This document shows, piece by piece, positions 22,232 through 33,300 of a stretch of 64,000 nt of DNA. Origin of the DNA: Sternotherus odoratus (Eukaryota > Chordata > Testudines > Kinosternidae). The notes beneath the pieces are model-generated. The model did not search any database. It saw only the letters and a program-made list of their open reading frames with translations, and was not told the DNA's origin. The translations under genes were made by a program, and so were the position numbers. Numbering within the stretch: the first letter of the stretch is position 1; every line of letters begins with the position of its first letter. The stretch is from contig JAVMKO010000020.1 of the NCBI GenBank assembly GCA_032164245.1, positions 4,863,206 to 4,927,205 of the forward strand. The letters are read 5' to 3'.

Positions 22232-25200
22232 TCAGATGTAGCCAAACTCCTCCGCTATGGTCAGGTCTCTCTCTCTTTCCACGAAGAATTGTCTCTTCCC
22301 CAGGGCCGTGTACTGGGCAGCGAGCTCCCGCTCCCTCTGCGCCCGCCTCTTCATCGCATCCCGCTCCCCTCTCTGCTCCGGGGGGATGGGCAGGGACACT
22401 TCCAGCTCCTGGAGGGGCCAGCTCGTCAGGAGGGCAGGAGGGGGCTGGGTCCCCCCGCCGGGACGCCAGGCGGGCGTGGAGCTGAGATCAGGGAGAGGAG
22501 TGCGCTCGTGGGGCAGAAGCAGGCCCTTCCCAAAGGAGGGCTTGGTGGGAGGCGCTCGGCCGCTGCCCGGTTTCAGAGCCACCCGTCTCAGTGATGCTAA
22601 AGCAGCTGGCCTTGTATTTCCTGGGGCGCGACAGAGTTTGCCGGTGACTTCCCATTGTCCGTCCCTCCTATCACCACCGGTCGACCTTGGGTCCTCAGGA
22701 GGCCACGGGGCTCTTTTGAGCCCCAGCAGTGGCTTTGGCCAGGCACCGGAAGAGCTTCCTTCAGCCTTGTTGGCCTGCGGCACCGGAGTGCCGCGAGCAG
22801 GGCCCAAGGGAATCAGTTTCTTTCCCAAGGGGTGGAAAACCTGGATCGACTCCAGCATGTGGAGCCCCAGGTGGCTCCGGGGCATTTTAAAAGCCTCTCG
22901 TTCTGGCGGGAAGATTTTCCCGTCCTCTTGACTTCCAGGTTGCTTATCCTCCGATTTTAACTTTCCCCTGCCTTGATGTGTACTTTTCCCCTTATCGTTC
23001 CCGGAGCCGCTCAGTTTTCTGGGCTGCCGCTCTTCAGGCTTAGAAACATCCGCTGGGTCTCCCGGTTTCTGCAGAGGCGGTCTCTTGAGGTCAGTTGGCC
23101 TCTGTTTCGAGTCAGCGCACGGAGTCTCCCGCCCGTCCCCTAAGGCGGTTACACTTCTGGTGTCAGTGGCGCACTCAGCGGGGTGACAGTTCTCCAGATT
23201 CCCTTCCCACAGATCTTCAGGGAGATGATCCCCGGACGCTGTCTCCTTCTCCTCCCCAAACCTCTTAGCGCCCGCTGCTTGGTCTTCTTCAGAGGGCTGG
23301 GCCGGCTCAGTAGCTGCTGGCATCTCGAAACGATTTGCGCCTAATTTTTGGGGATCAACGAGTCCGGGTCCACGCTCAGCAGAAGACTTCTCAGACCCCA
23401 CTGGAGGGGCGGGGGCAGGAAGGGCCGAGGGTTCTGGCTGTTCTAAAGTTGTCCTGGGCGATTTGCCCTGCCCAGGTGCAGGACGCGAGGCTCCGTCCTG
23501 GAATTCAGTGGCGAGTGGAGGTTTGATGATATTCTTTCTTCCGATGCTCTCCTGAGAACCTAGAGGCATCTCTTGGAGGGAATCACCTCCCTTTGCAGGC
23601 CTGGGACCAATGAACCTATCGCTGTGTGACAGGGAAGTAGTTGCCTGAACAGACTCAATGCAGGCCATTAGCTGGTTAATATCCGGGATTTCTAAGGGGA
23701 ACAGTGGGGGCCCTTGTGATCCCTGAGGCATCTGAGACCTGTCCAGGGCCTCAGGAAGCATCTCTGGGCTGACTGGTTTCACGCCGTCTCCCTGCTGAGC
23801 TGAGCCTGGCTGTAGGCAGAAGGTCCTGGGCTCACGCAGCGTTCCAGGCAAGGGGTCCGGCCCTGAAAGGAGAGAACCCGGAAAAGTCAGTGACACGCGA
23901 AGCAGAAACTGTTGTGTCCGGGCGACAACAGCGTCCAACACACCGTACTAAGGGTGAAAATCCCCCCCTGCGGAAGGGCAGCAAAGGGCACATAAGTCTC
24001 ACTATGGGGCTTCAGCAGTGGAGCTGTGTAGGAGCAGGAGGATCTGAGTTCTGTCTCCACTCGTTGCCAGCAACTATCTACTTGGTCAGGAGGTAGAAGG
24101 GCTTCTCTTCCTGCCATTATAAACTCCCATTATACACTGTCAGCTCAGGGCATTTGGGGCTGATTCATTTCAAACATAGCGTGAGCGAAGCCAAACTATA
24201 TGTAAAACCATGTTCAAGTCCAATTGCCTTAGACATGCTCAGCTTTGGAAGAGTCTGGCCAGCCAAGCTGTCTTTCCAGCCTGAATTACCTTTAATCGCT
24301 TTAAAAACCAGGCTTAAAAATGGTTCAGGGAACACAGTTCCCAGCCCTTTGCCTCCACCACTAATTGCTTAGGACCTGATCCAAAGGCCAGGGAAGTCAA
24401 TGGAAAATCTCCCAGTAAATTCAACAGCCTTTAGTTCAGGTCTCAAGACAATGGAGCAATTGAAGCATGAAAGAGTCACCACCCAGCAACAGGGGCTGGG
24501 GACCCCCATTAGAAGTACTCCTGAAGAACCTCTTAGCTGGACTTCCAAAACTCTACCCATGGATTCATTAATGGCCTAATCCAAAACCTTTTGGAGTCCG
24601 CGGAAAGACTCCCCTTGACTTCAGTATCATAGAATCATAGAATATTAGGGTTGGATGGGACTCTGGAGGTCATCTAGTCCAACCCTCTGCTCAAAGCAGG
24701 ACCAACCCCAACTAAATCCCCAACTAAATCATCCTAGCCAGGGCTTTGTCAAGCCTGACCTTAAAAACCTGTAAGGAAGGTGATTCTACCACCTCCCTAG
24801 GGAACCCATTCCAATGCTTCACCACCCTCCTAGTGAAAATTTTTTTCCTAATATCCAATCTAAACCTTCCCAACTGCAACTTGAGATCATTACTCCTTGT
24901 TCTGTCATCTGCTACCACTGAGAACAGTCGAGATCCATCCTCTTTGGAACCCCCTTTCAGGTAGTTGAAAGCAGCTATCAAATCCCCCCCTCAGTCTTCT
25001 CTCCTGCAGACTAAATAACCCCAGTTCCTCAGCCTCTCCTCATAAGTCAGGCGCTCCAGGCCCCTAATAATTTTTGTTGCCCTTCTCTGGACTCTTTCCA
25101 ATTTTTCCACATCCTTCTTATAGTGTGGGCCCCAAAACTGGACACAGTACTCCAGATGAAGCCTCACCAATGTTGAATAGAGGGCAACAGTCACGTCCCT

Positions 25201-26644
25201 CGATCTGCTGGCAATGCCCCTACTTATACAGCCCAAAATGCCGTTAGCCTTCTTGGCAACAAGGGAACACTGTTGACTCATATCCAGCTTCTGATCCACT
25301 GTAACCCATCGGTCCTTTTCTGCAGAACTGCTGCCTAGCCATTCAGTCCCTATGCGTCAGATTAGACCCTCCCTTAATTACTTCATCATGAGTCCCACCA
25401 GCAAATGGTCCATTCTTCCTCCATCTTAGAGGACGGTTTTAACCCCACTCACCTGCTGTGCTTAGATACTATGATAAATAATCTGCATTGTGCATATACA
25501 TTGACAGAATGGGCAACTGACTGTTCCTTTCCTCAGCTCACTACTCACCTTTGAACCCTGGATCGCTGGCCTGGGAATCCCTGGGCTGGGCTGGAAATGG
25601 ATAGTACAAACTGGCCGAAGAGGATGGGCAGGTGCCCATTGGCTGGATGGCTTTCAGGACCAGAACCATTTCACTCTGGGTGTTGGCTGGCACTTTAAGA
25701 ACCCGGCCCCTTTGCGCGATGGAGCCCCTCTCTCCGGACTCCTGAGTCCTCGCGTCACGGTTGTAAAGGTAGGCTCCTCTCCAGTCCTGCAAAGGAACTT
25801 GCTGGCCACGGCCTTGGCTTTGGTGAGCCGGCACTGTCGTAGTCGGGGACTGAATCTGCATGAAGCGGGCGTTCACGGGCGGCTGAAGACGCCCATACAG
25901 GTGGCCCACGGGGCTGACTCTGCTAGCGTTGCTGAACTGAGGTGGTGCAGGGGGAGCAGGGCTGGGCACTTCCTGGGCGACGAGGGTTACAGGGAAGTGG
26001 GCAGAGATCGCCGCAGCCCCATAGGAATGACCCTTCACTCCCCATTCATAGACGGTGGGGTACGGAGCAGCTGAACTGGAGAGCTGTATCTGTGCAGCAG
26101 TGCCACGTACCTCCGGCCATAGGCCTGTTTCTGAAGGCTGATAGGTAAAAGCATTGGTGTTTCCTGGGTTAGCCTGACTGGGCTGGCTTGAGCCAGAAGG
26201 TACGAGCCATGCCGAACCTGTGGCTGGTACAGATGGCCTGGAGAAGTTCTGAAGGCCTCCTCCCATTGGAAGACTGTCAGTCACTTCAGGGAAGCTCAGA
26301 TGATCAGGGTCTGTGTCTTCTGAGGATAGAGGGCTGTAGTTCTCTGCACAGAAAAACAAACAGATGAGCCAGACATCTCCCAGGCTCCCATAGCAACCAC
26401 CAGCCTTCACTAAAGGACTGGAAAACGACCCCAAACTCTGCCTTGAGAACTGGAGACCCTGCAGGAGCTACCTCAAACCTACAACCCAACCTGTCATTCA
26501 ATCCAGGGGACGGGCAGCTCGCTCGGCCCATCCATCCACTCACCAGACAAGCCTGGGGCTTGTCTCTCTCTCACCAAAGTCAGGGAAGTCATGCGGATTT
26601 ACCCGGGTGTACTGAGAGCTGAATGGGGCTCCCACAGCTGTCAT
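22232..26644 (-). CDS. C2orf78: C2orf78-like gene (DUF4629 type), three coding exons
   Basis: Three exons join in phase to 831 codons. Exon 1 is 26575-26644 (70 nt, ATG at 26644, encoding [19 protein letters not shown] and then FPDF). Exon 2 is 25549-26343 (795 nt). Exon 3 is 22232-23862 (1631 nt, TGA at 22232-22234). The protein is Pro/Ser-rich and mostly low complexity, with no membrane segment. Exon 3 holds a conserved block, [18 protein letters not shown], near its middle, and a charged end ([20 protein letters not shown], then [16 protein letters not shown]). Both match what I know of human C2orf78, a poorly characterised 922-residue protein. In human it lies between DUSP11 and STAMBP, so synteny agrees; here it sits head-to-head with DUSP11. 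A possible poly(A) signal ATTAAA (minus) lies near 22018. Exon 1 is inferred from the ATG, the donor TTTG|GTGAGAG and the phase match. Function is unknown. Confidence 0.72.
24625..25312 (-). mobile_element. CR1 LINE, ORF2 C-terminus and 3' end
   Basis: The minus strand encodes the CR1 tail with [35 protein letters not shown] and [10 protein letters not shown]. Upstream of it, in another frame, are [19 protein letters not shown] and [16 protein letters not shown]. It lies in intron 2 of the C2orf78-like gene and is broken by a few frameshifts. Confidence 0.92.
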
Positions 26645-26825
26645 AAAATGATTTGTCCAGATTTGTATAACTCAGGAGAGAATTTTGTGTCCATGTTGCA
26701 GTCAGTTAAGGGTCCCCTATTGTCTGTGTGGGTCTCTCGTGCCGCAATAGGGGAGAGAAAAACAACTATAAACAGAACATTGAGATTGCCTCTGTTTTCA
26801 CAATGTCAGGGTGACTCAGGAGCAG

Positions 26826-27180
26826 GGACATAAGAACCTAAGAATGGCCCTACTGGGTCAGACCAAAGGTCCATCCAGCCCAGTATCCTGTCTTCCGACA
26901 GTGGCCAATGCCAGGTGCCCCAGAAGGAATGCACAGAACAGGTAATCATCAAGTGAGCCATCCTCTGTCACCCTTTCCCGGCTTCTGGCAAACAGAGGCT
27001 AGGGACACCATCCCTGCCCATCCTGGCTAATAGCCACTGATGGACCTATCCTCCATGAATTTATCTAGTTCTTTTTTGAACCCTGTCTTGGCCTTCACAG
27101 CGTCCTCTGGCAGGGAGTTCCACAGGTTGACAGTGTGCTGTGTGAAGAAATACTTCCTTTTGTTTGTTTGCTGGAACTAC
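26826..27180 (-). mobile_element. CR1 LINE 3' fragment
   Basis: It begins AAGAACCTAAGAATGGCCC. It includes GGCTAATAGCCACTGATGG and GGGAGTTCCACAGGTTGACAG, the reverse complement of the standard CR1 3' region. Confidence 0.9.
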
Positions 27181-28640
27181 TGTCAGCGCCTTCATTTTTA
27201 AGCAAAGACCTTTCAAGTTTTCTGTCTCTCTCTTACGCTTGAGACCGACATCCCATCCCTGGCATTGGCCCCACTCCCCACTCCCATCCCTTTTGTAAGC
27301 TGATGACATGAAAACTCTAACCACATCCCTGTATCTTTGGCACCCCAGGTGCTCCCTTCGCCTCATCTATTGCTTTCACTTGTCCAGAATCCCCAGCATG
27401 TGACAAGTTCCCCAACATGATCTTCCTAGCTCCATGCCTAGCTTGACCTGTCCAGCTTGGAGAAGGGAGAGTGGTCCTGTGGAAACAGCTTGGTCCTTCC
27501 ACATGGGCATGAGGGAGCTGTGCTTACAAATACTCCCTTCCACCTATGAGTCATGGGGACCCAATTTGGCCCTCCGGACAATACCTATCCCCTACCTGCC
27601 ATGACTGAGGGGAAATAACTAGCGCTGTATCTATTTCAACGTTCCTTGGAGGGGCCAATTCCCCCCCACCCAGTCGACCGGAGCACGCTTCCAGTAGAGA
27701 ATGCTCTGTTACATTGTGAGGATACAAATTTGTTTAGTGGTAGCCCCACGGTAACCCTGAAGATTCTAACATGTCACTGAAGATTGTGAGGGGAGGGGAA
27801 GGGTAGGGAAGCTTATGATGAAAGAGGAGGTCCTAATGGGGGGAGAGTTTTATTGGGGGGATGGGGAGAGGGGGTTGCCACCAGGAAGGCAAGGGTGAGT
27901 TAGTGAAGATGGAAAATGATCCGGCCTCGGGGTGAAGCCCCAGCCAAACCACAGGTGGGATAACTCAACCTCCTTGCCCTATACGAACATCAGTGAATGA
28001 CTCTTCCCAGCTGTCCTGGGCACTGGGTGATACCATCCCCCAGGTACAGTTGTTGTTGTTCTCCAAGTTAGCTTTGATCTAGCTCAATCAGGACTAACTC
28101 GGATATGTCTACATGGGCAGCAATCACACCTCCCAGCTGCAGTGTAGACGTACCCATCATATCGATTTCAAGCAGTATTGCCAACCTTAAGCATCCAAAA
28201 ATCATGAATCCGCTCCCGCCCCCCAAATCACTGGACTGGCTTAAAAATCAGGAGATTTAACAAATAATACAGTAGGAATGAAATCTTGATCCCATTCCCG
28301 TTGACTTCAGTTGAGAGTCTTCTTCATTTGGCAGCCGGCTTTTGAACCATTCGGTTTCATGGTTTTAAGTTTTTCCCTGTAACCATGAGGACTGGAATCT
28401 TACTTTTCTTATCCAACAAAAGCAGAGATTCTGTTGTATTCACGCCAGATTCTGTTGCGTTAAAAATACAGTGCACCCCAATATTGCAAGACTCATGATC
28501 AAACTGAGAGACTCCGGGCCACCCTGACTGAACTCCAGCGGTTTCAATGCTTGCTGAATCCTCACATAATCGGAACATTGGACAACTTCTATTCAGATGC
28601 CTAACTTGAGGGCTTCTGAATTTGAACACGTTGGCCAATA
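27181..28640. other. Intergenic between the C2orf78-like gene and DUSP11
   Basis: I see no gene here. The short stretch TATGTCTACATGGGC...GTGTAGACGTACCC at 28103-28155 looks like the two ends of a GTCTACAC-type MITE with its middle lost. Confidence 0.4.
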
Positions 28641-29201
28641 CCTCATCTCCCTTCTCCCATTCACCTTTTTCATCAATGATCTGGAAGTAAATATAAAATC
28701 ACAGCTGAATAAATTGGCAGGTGATTGGATAAGTGGAGGACAAGGCAATGAGAACAAGGCAAGGCAGTCAGATAGAGAGATCGTACCGCTTGGTAAGTAG
28801 AGCCCATTCACCAAAATGCATTTTAATGCATGCAGCTAAATGCAAAGTTATCATCTAGGCCCAAGGAAGGCAAGCTGTACCTACAGAAAGTGGGTGGGGA
28901 GGCACGACTGTGTCCTGGAAAGCAGTGACTCTGACAAGGATTTAAGAGTCACAGTGGGCCAGCAACTTAACCTGAGCTTACAGTGCAATGCTGTGACAAA
29001 ATGCGCTCCGTGGATGTATAAACAGGGGAGTAGGCAAAAGGAGCAGAGACATGGGTTTACCTTTGTATGTGGCACTGGGGAGTCTGATACTAGAACACTG
29101 CTACAATTCTGGTGTCCGCATGTTTTTAGAGGATGTGGAAAAGCTGGAGAAGGTGCAGAAAAGAACACCAGAAATGATCAGAAGGCTGGAGAAAATGCTG
29201 C
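28640..29201 (+). mobile_element. CR1 LINE ORF2 fragment
   Basis: It carries FFINDLEVNIKSQLNKLAGD, HLGPRKASCTYRK and GSLILEHCYNSGVRMFLEDVE, and then EKVQKRTPEMIRRLE: the RT/post-RT region of CR1 in several frames. It stops abruptly where the C2orf78-like fragment starts. Confidence 0.85.
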
Positions 29202-29388
29202 GGAGTGAAGGGTCATTCTTATGGGGCTGTGGCGATCTCTGCCCACTTCCCTGTAACGCTCATCACCCAGGAAGTGCCCAGCCCTGCTCCCTCTGCACCA
29301 CCTCAGTTTAGCAACGCTAGCAGAGTCAGCCCCGTGGGCCACCTCTACGGGCGTCTTCAGCCTCCCACAAACGCCCGCTTTCTGCAGA
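29202..29388 (+). pseudogene. Inverted partial copy of the C2orf78-like exon 2
   Basis: Hand alignment shows that 29202-29388 matches the reverse complement of about 25858-26045 with about 15 substitutions in 187 bases (about 92% identical) and no gap. The encoded stretch [18 protein letters not shown] ... [19 protein letters not shown] stays open in the original frame. It has no acceptor, no neighbouring exon and no start of its own, so it is a DNA-level duplication and not a retrocopy of the whole message. Confidence 0.88.
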
Positions 29389-29945
29389 TTGTGGGTAACA
29401 GCAAAAGGGACATTGGGGCTGCGCCCTGGGGGATTTTGGGTAACAGTGGAGGGGACATTGGGGCTGGGCCCCAGTGGATTGTGGGTAACAGTGAAGGAGG
29501 GGGTGCCAGGGCTGGGCCCCGGCTGATCGTGGTGTGGGTAACAAAGAAGGAGACACTGAGACTGGGCTTCAGGATTGTGGGTAGCAGTGAAGGGGATGCC
29601 AGGGCTGGGCAATGGAGGATTGTAGGTAACAGCGAAGGGGACATTGGGGCTTGGCCCCAGTGGATTGTGGGTAACAGAGATCAGGACATTGGGGCTCGGC
29701 CTGGAGGATTCTGGGTAACAGACAAGAGGGTGCCGGGGTTGGTCCCTGGGGGATTGTGGGTAACAGCGAAGGGGACATTGGGGCTGGGCCTCAGTGGATT
29801 GTGGGTAACAGTGAAGGAGACATTGGGGCTGGGCCCCAGTGGATTGTGGGTAACAGTGAAGGGGATACCAGGGCTGGGCCCCAGTGGATTGTGGGTAACA
29901 GTGAAGGAGACACTGAGACTGGGGTCCAGGTGGATTGTGGGTGAT
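29389..29945. repeat. 45-bp minisatellite, about 12 units, upstream of DUSP11
   Basis: Units follow the pattern GGGTAACAGYGAAGGGGACA, TTGGGGCTGGGCCCCAGTGG, ATTGT. I count 12 copies of 43-53 bp, most of them 45. Because 45 is a multiple of three, both strands stay open through much of the array, and the plus-strand frame continues directly from the C2orf78-like fragment. Confidence 0.92.
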
Positions 29946-29989
29946 GGTGGCGGAAGCGGGTAGAGCTCAGGGCTGGGCCGACCCCTGCT

Positions 29990-30346
29990 GGGCGGGGTCG
30001 AGGCTCGCGTGCCGCAACCCACCGCTCTCCGAATGGGCGGGGCTAGATGAAGGGGCGGGGCAAAAGGGCCAAAAGGCGGGGGGGGGGGCGCGGCGGGGCT
30101 GGCTGTGATGTCAGAATGGGCGGCGCACGCCGGCGCCTGGCGGGGTCACGTCCCCTGCGTGAGGTCGTGGGAACCGGAAGCGGGAGCGCCGAGCGCCGGT
30201 TGGGTTCCACGGGGCCGCGAGCTGGGAGCGGCTCTGGCGGCGCGGCGAGGCCGGGGTCTCGGGCGGGGCTGGGCGGGTTCGGGGCCCCGCTGGGGGAGCG
30301 GGGACGGCGCCATGCCGGGGAGCAGCAAGACCCGCCTGCCGGACAG
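29990..30346 (+). promoter_or_regulatory. DUSP11 promoter and CpG island
   Basis: GC-rich, with GC boxes (GGGGCGGGG near 30050), a TGATGTCA CRE-like site near 30107, TCACGT at 30145-30150 and an ETS-type CCGGAAG at 30174-30180, all ahead of the ATG at 30312. No TATA box is seen. The start site is not resolvable. Confidence 0.6.
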
Positions 30347-33300
30347 GTGAGACCGGGGCCCTTCCCCTCCGCCCGCGCGGCCGGGCCCCCGGCGGGAGAC
30401 TCCTGCGGCGCCTGGCGGTGGGGGGGGATCGGTGTTACCTGGACCCCCCCCCCCCGCCGCGTGTTTCGAAGCAGCCCCCGTCACTAGGGAGCTCTCGGTG
30501 CCCTCTCCCCGCTCAGCTACTGGCCGCCCGGCGCCTCACTTTCTAGGCCGGATCAGAGACTTGAAACCCCCCTTTCCCCGAATCCACTGAGCCGAGGCCT
30601 TCTGGGATCCGGCCCTGTTAAGATGGGGGGCTGAGGCCCTTCAGGTGCCTCCCCCCCGCCATCCAGCGCGTCTGGGGCTGCGTGGAAAGGGCTGGACACA
30701 ATAGTAACGGAGCTTTCGCCCGTATGGTTCCTTGGGGAAGCTCTGAATTGTACGAAATCATTGGCTAGACTGTGCTATGAAATCAGGACACGGAGAAGTT
30801 TTGCTCTCACGTTTGTCACACGTGCATTGAGTGCAAAACGCTGAGCTGTGGCTAGCATCTCCCCAGCGATTTGCATTTCTGAGGACTGTTTTACTACGTG
30901 TAAATGTGCCCAGTAGAATGTGGATGGGGGGGGAGGGGATTGACAGAAATGCGACTTGGCAATAAACTAATTTTGCAGTATACAGTGACAGGGTTGCAGC
31001 ACTAATATCAATAGCTGGGCCTACATTATTTTAAAAAGGGCTCCATCAGTGATGCTAACTGATCTGGATTAGCTGACACGCACAAATTGGGATTTGGTAG
31101 TACATCTGTATCAGTCTGTAAGAAGCCTTGCCAGTAGGAAGGAAATAAAGCCCAGTAAAAAAGAGGCATGGGATGAAGACTTGTCACCATACAGCTTTTA
31201 GAAAAGTCAGTACAAAATACTTCCAGCCTCCCCCACCCTCCGCCACTTGCGTGGACAAAAGAAAGCCCCCCTGTGAAAGACTAAAGTTAAGTACCCATGA
31301 AAGACAAAAGTTTTGTTGACAACTTCACAGTGTTGACGTTCCCCAAGATTCCACCTATGGGAAGTTGTGGCATTAATCACAGCATTTCTCTTCTAGATGG
31401 ACAGACTATCTCCCGATTGGACAAAGAATGCCAGGTACTAGGTTCATCGCTTTCAAAGTTCCTTTAAAAAAGGTAAGGGAAAGATGATTGAGTTTGGCCT
31501 CTTTTGGGGTTGTTTCGGATCTGCATTTTTTAATTGTAACAGAAAATGTGGACTTTGTGATCTCAGAGCAGGGATTTTTCAAAGGTGTTAGGGTTGGATG
31601 TGTTAAGGGGAGAACTTTATTCCAATGTGAGCACTCTTTGAGAGGAACATATCTGAACATGCTGGCGATTCAGACCAGGTCCACACCACAGAATTCTGTT
31701 GGGGTATCGCATCTTTTCATACCCCATCACCAACAACAGCTGGCCAACAGAAGCCTCTAGTGAGATGCAATTGTACCAACTATTCTTCTATTGGTGTACT
31801 TTTTCACTTGTGTGGGGCAGTTTTATGATATCATTAAAAAGCACATCTTTGCCAGTATAACTGCATCCACACAAGGAGTGCTTTGCCATAGGTTGTACTG
31901 TTATTCCCATAGTGATAAAGTAGTTCTGGTGTAGACATGGCCAAAATTTGATTTATGCTAAATGAAAACACAAAGGAAAATCTGGAGATTATAAACTGTT
32001 TGAGATAGAAAATAGAAGCTGATGGGACTATTACCCTTTAAAAATTCAGAAGAAGTAAGCTCAGAGTTAAAGCTACTGCAGTGTCCTTTCTATTGCTATC
32101 ATTGTGCTTTGAGTAACAGCTCATGGAGGTTTCTCACAAAGCTTGTTGAACGTGAGTGGCCAGATGTTTAGAGATGATAGTTGCACGTGGCTCTGAAAAC
32201 TTGAGCCATGGGTGATTTTATGTGGCATGGTATGGCTGTTTTTTTTGGGTATCCTTCTACTATAAAGTATTGTGGGATAGAGTTCCACATACGAAGTTAC
32301 CACGGTAACTCACATGGAATTCATTTGAATGAATCATTTTGATGGGCATCAGAGAGCTGCTTCTAAAAAAAAATCTGATATAAATGTAGCAATCTGCATC
32401 AAAGCAAATTGTGCCTCCATCACTTCAGCTGGAGTTTGGAAATTAAAATTAGATCATGACATATTTGCAGTGTGTTAAATTGAGCTGTTTGTGACAGTAA
32501 TGTTGAAAGATCTTTCTCCACTATAAAGATACATGTGTCTAATCACTCCTTTAAATATGCAGAACTGTTTTGGTCTGTAATCTAGTATATTTGATTCAGC
32601 AATCTGTCTCCCTTGATCTTTCTACTAGTCCCAATAATTTCAAATTAATAGCCAGTGAATTCCATGAAGGATACTCCTGCTGGCCCACCTCATTCACCTA
32701 GAGTACCCAGCTACTAAGGTGTTTGTCCTCTTTATCAATGTAAATAGTACTGTTATTCCTTTATCAGAAATAACTAGATGATTCTGCTTTTTAGTCCCTT
32801 GTTGCCTCCTTGTGATAGTGCCTCAATTGTTTTGCTGAGATTTTAATCTATTTATTCCTTTACCATGCTTGTGTATTTAAAAATGCGTAGGATGGTAAGC
32901 TTGTGAATACTGACCGATGGCCATACGATTGGCACCAGCAGTAACGTTCAAAGGTGAACCTCCACCTCTTTAGATGCATTTCTCTGCCATTTGTGTATCC
33001 TCTTAGAATTACTGTCAGATGGGGCTACATGTAGCGCGCTCCAATCACTATAGTGTGTGGGAGTCTTGGAACACAGCTGAGCAGTCTGATGCACTAACGT
33101 TAGGGAGAAGATGCTCTCAATGAATCAATATCAAGGTGTTTCAGTATTTAATGTATCTGCTTATACCTGAGGCCTCTTCCTGTTTGGTACCTAAGTTCTC
33201 ACACCATCTACCTTTTTAGGGGGTATACCATTATGCTGTGGGTTGGTGAGTAAGTCTTTACTACGGTGGTTCCCAGAGTGCATGGGAACTCTCCCTCCCA

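Noticed and set aside
23887..24117. Candidate extra exon upstream of C2orf78-like exon 3
   Set aside because: The frame continues exon 3 past a good acceptor (CTTTCAG at 23863). The phase match of that acceptor with exon 2 makes this stretch intron.
24724..25299. Apparent conserved protein frames in an intron of the C2orf78-like gene
   Set aside because: They are CR1 LINE ORF2 tail sequence ([16 protein letters not shown]), not host exons.
26591..26833. Plus-strand open frame over the C2orf78-like first exon
   Set aside because: No resemblance to any family, and it is antisense to a phase-matched exon with proper splice sites.
30047..30487. Arg/Gly-rich open frame at the DUSP11 promoter
   Set aside because: It is a CpG-island composition artefact. 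The DUSP11 ATG at 30312 in another frame is supported by downstream exon phase.
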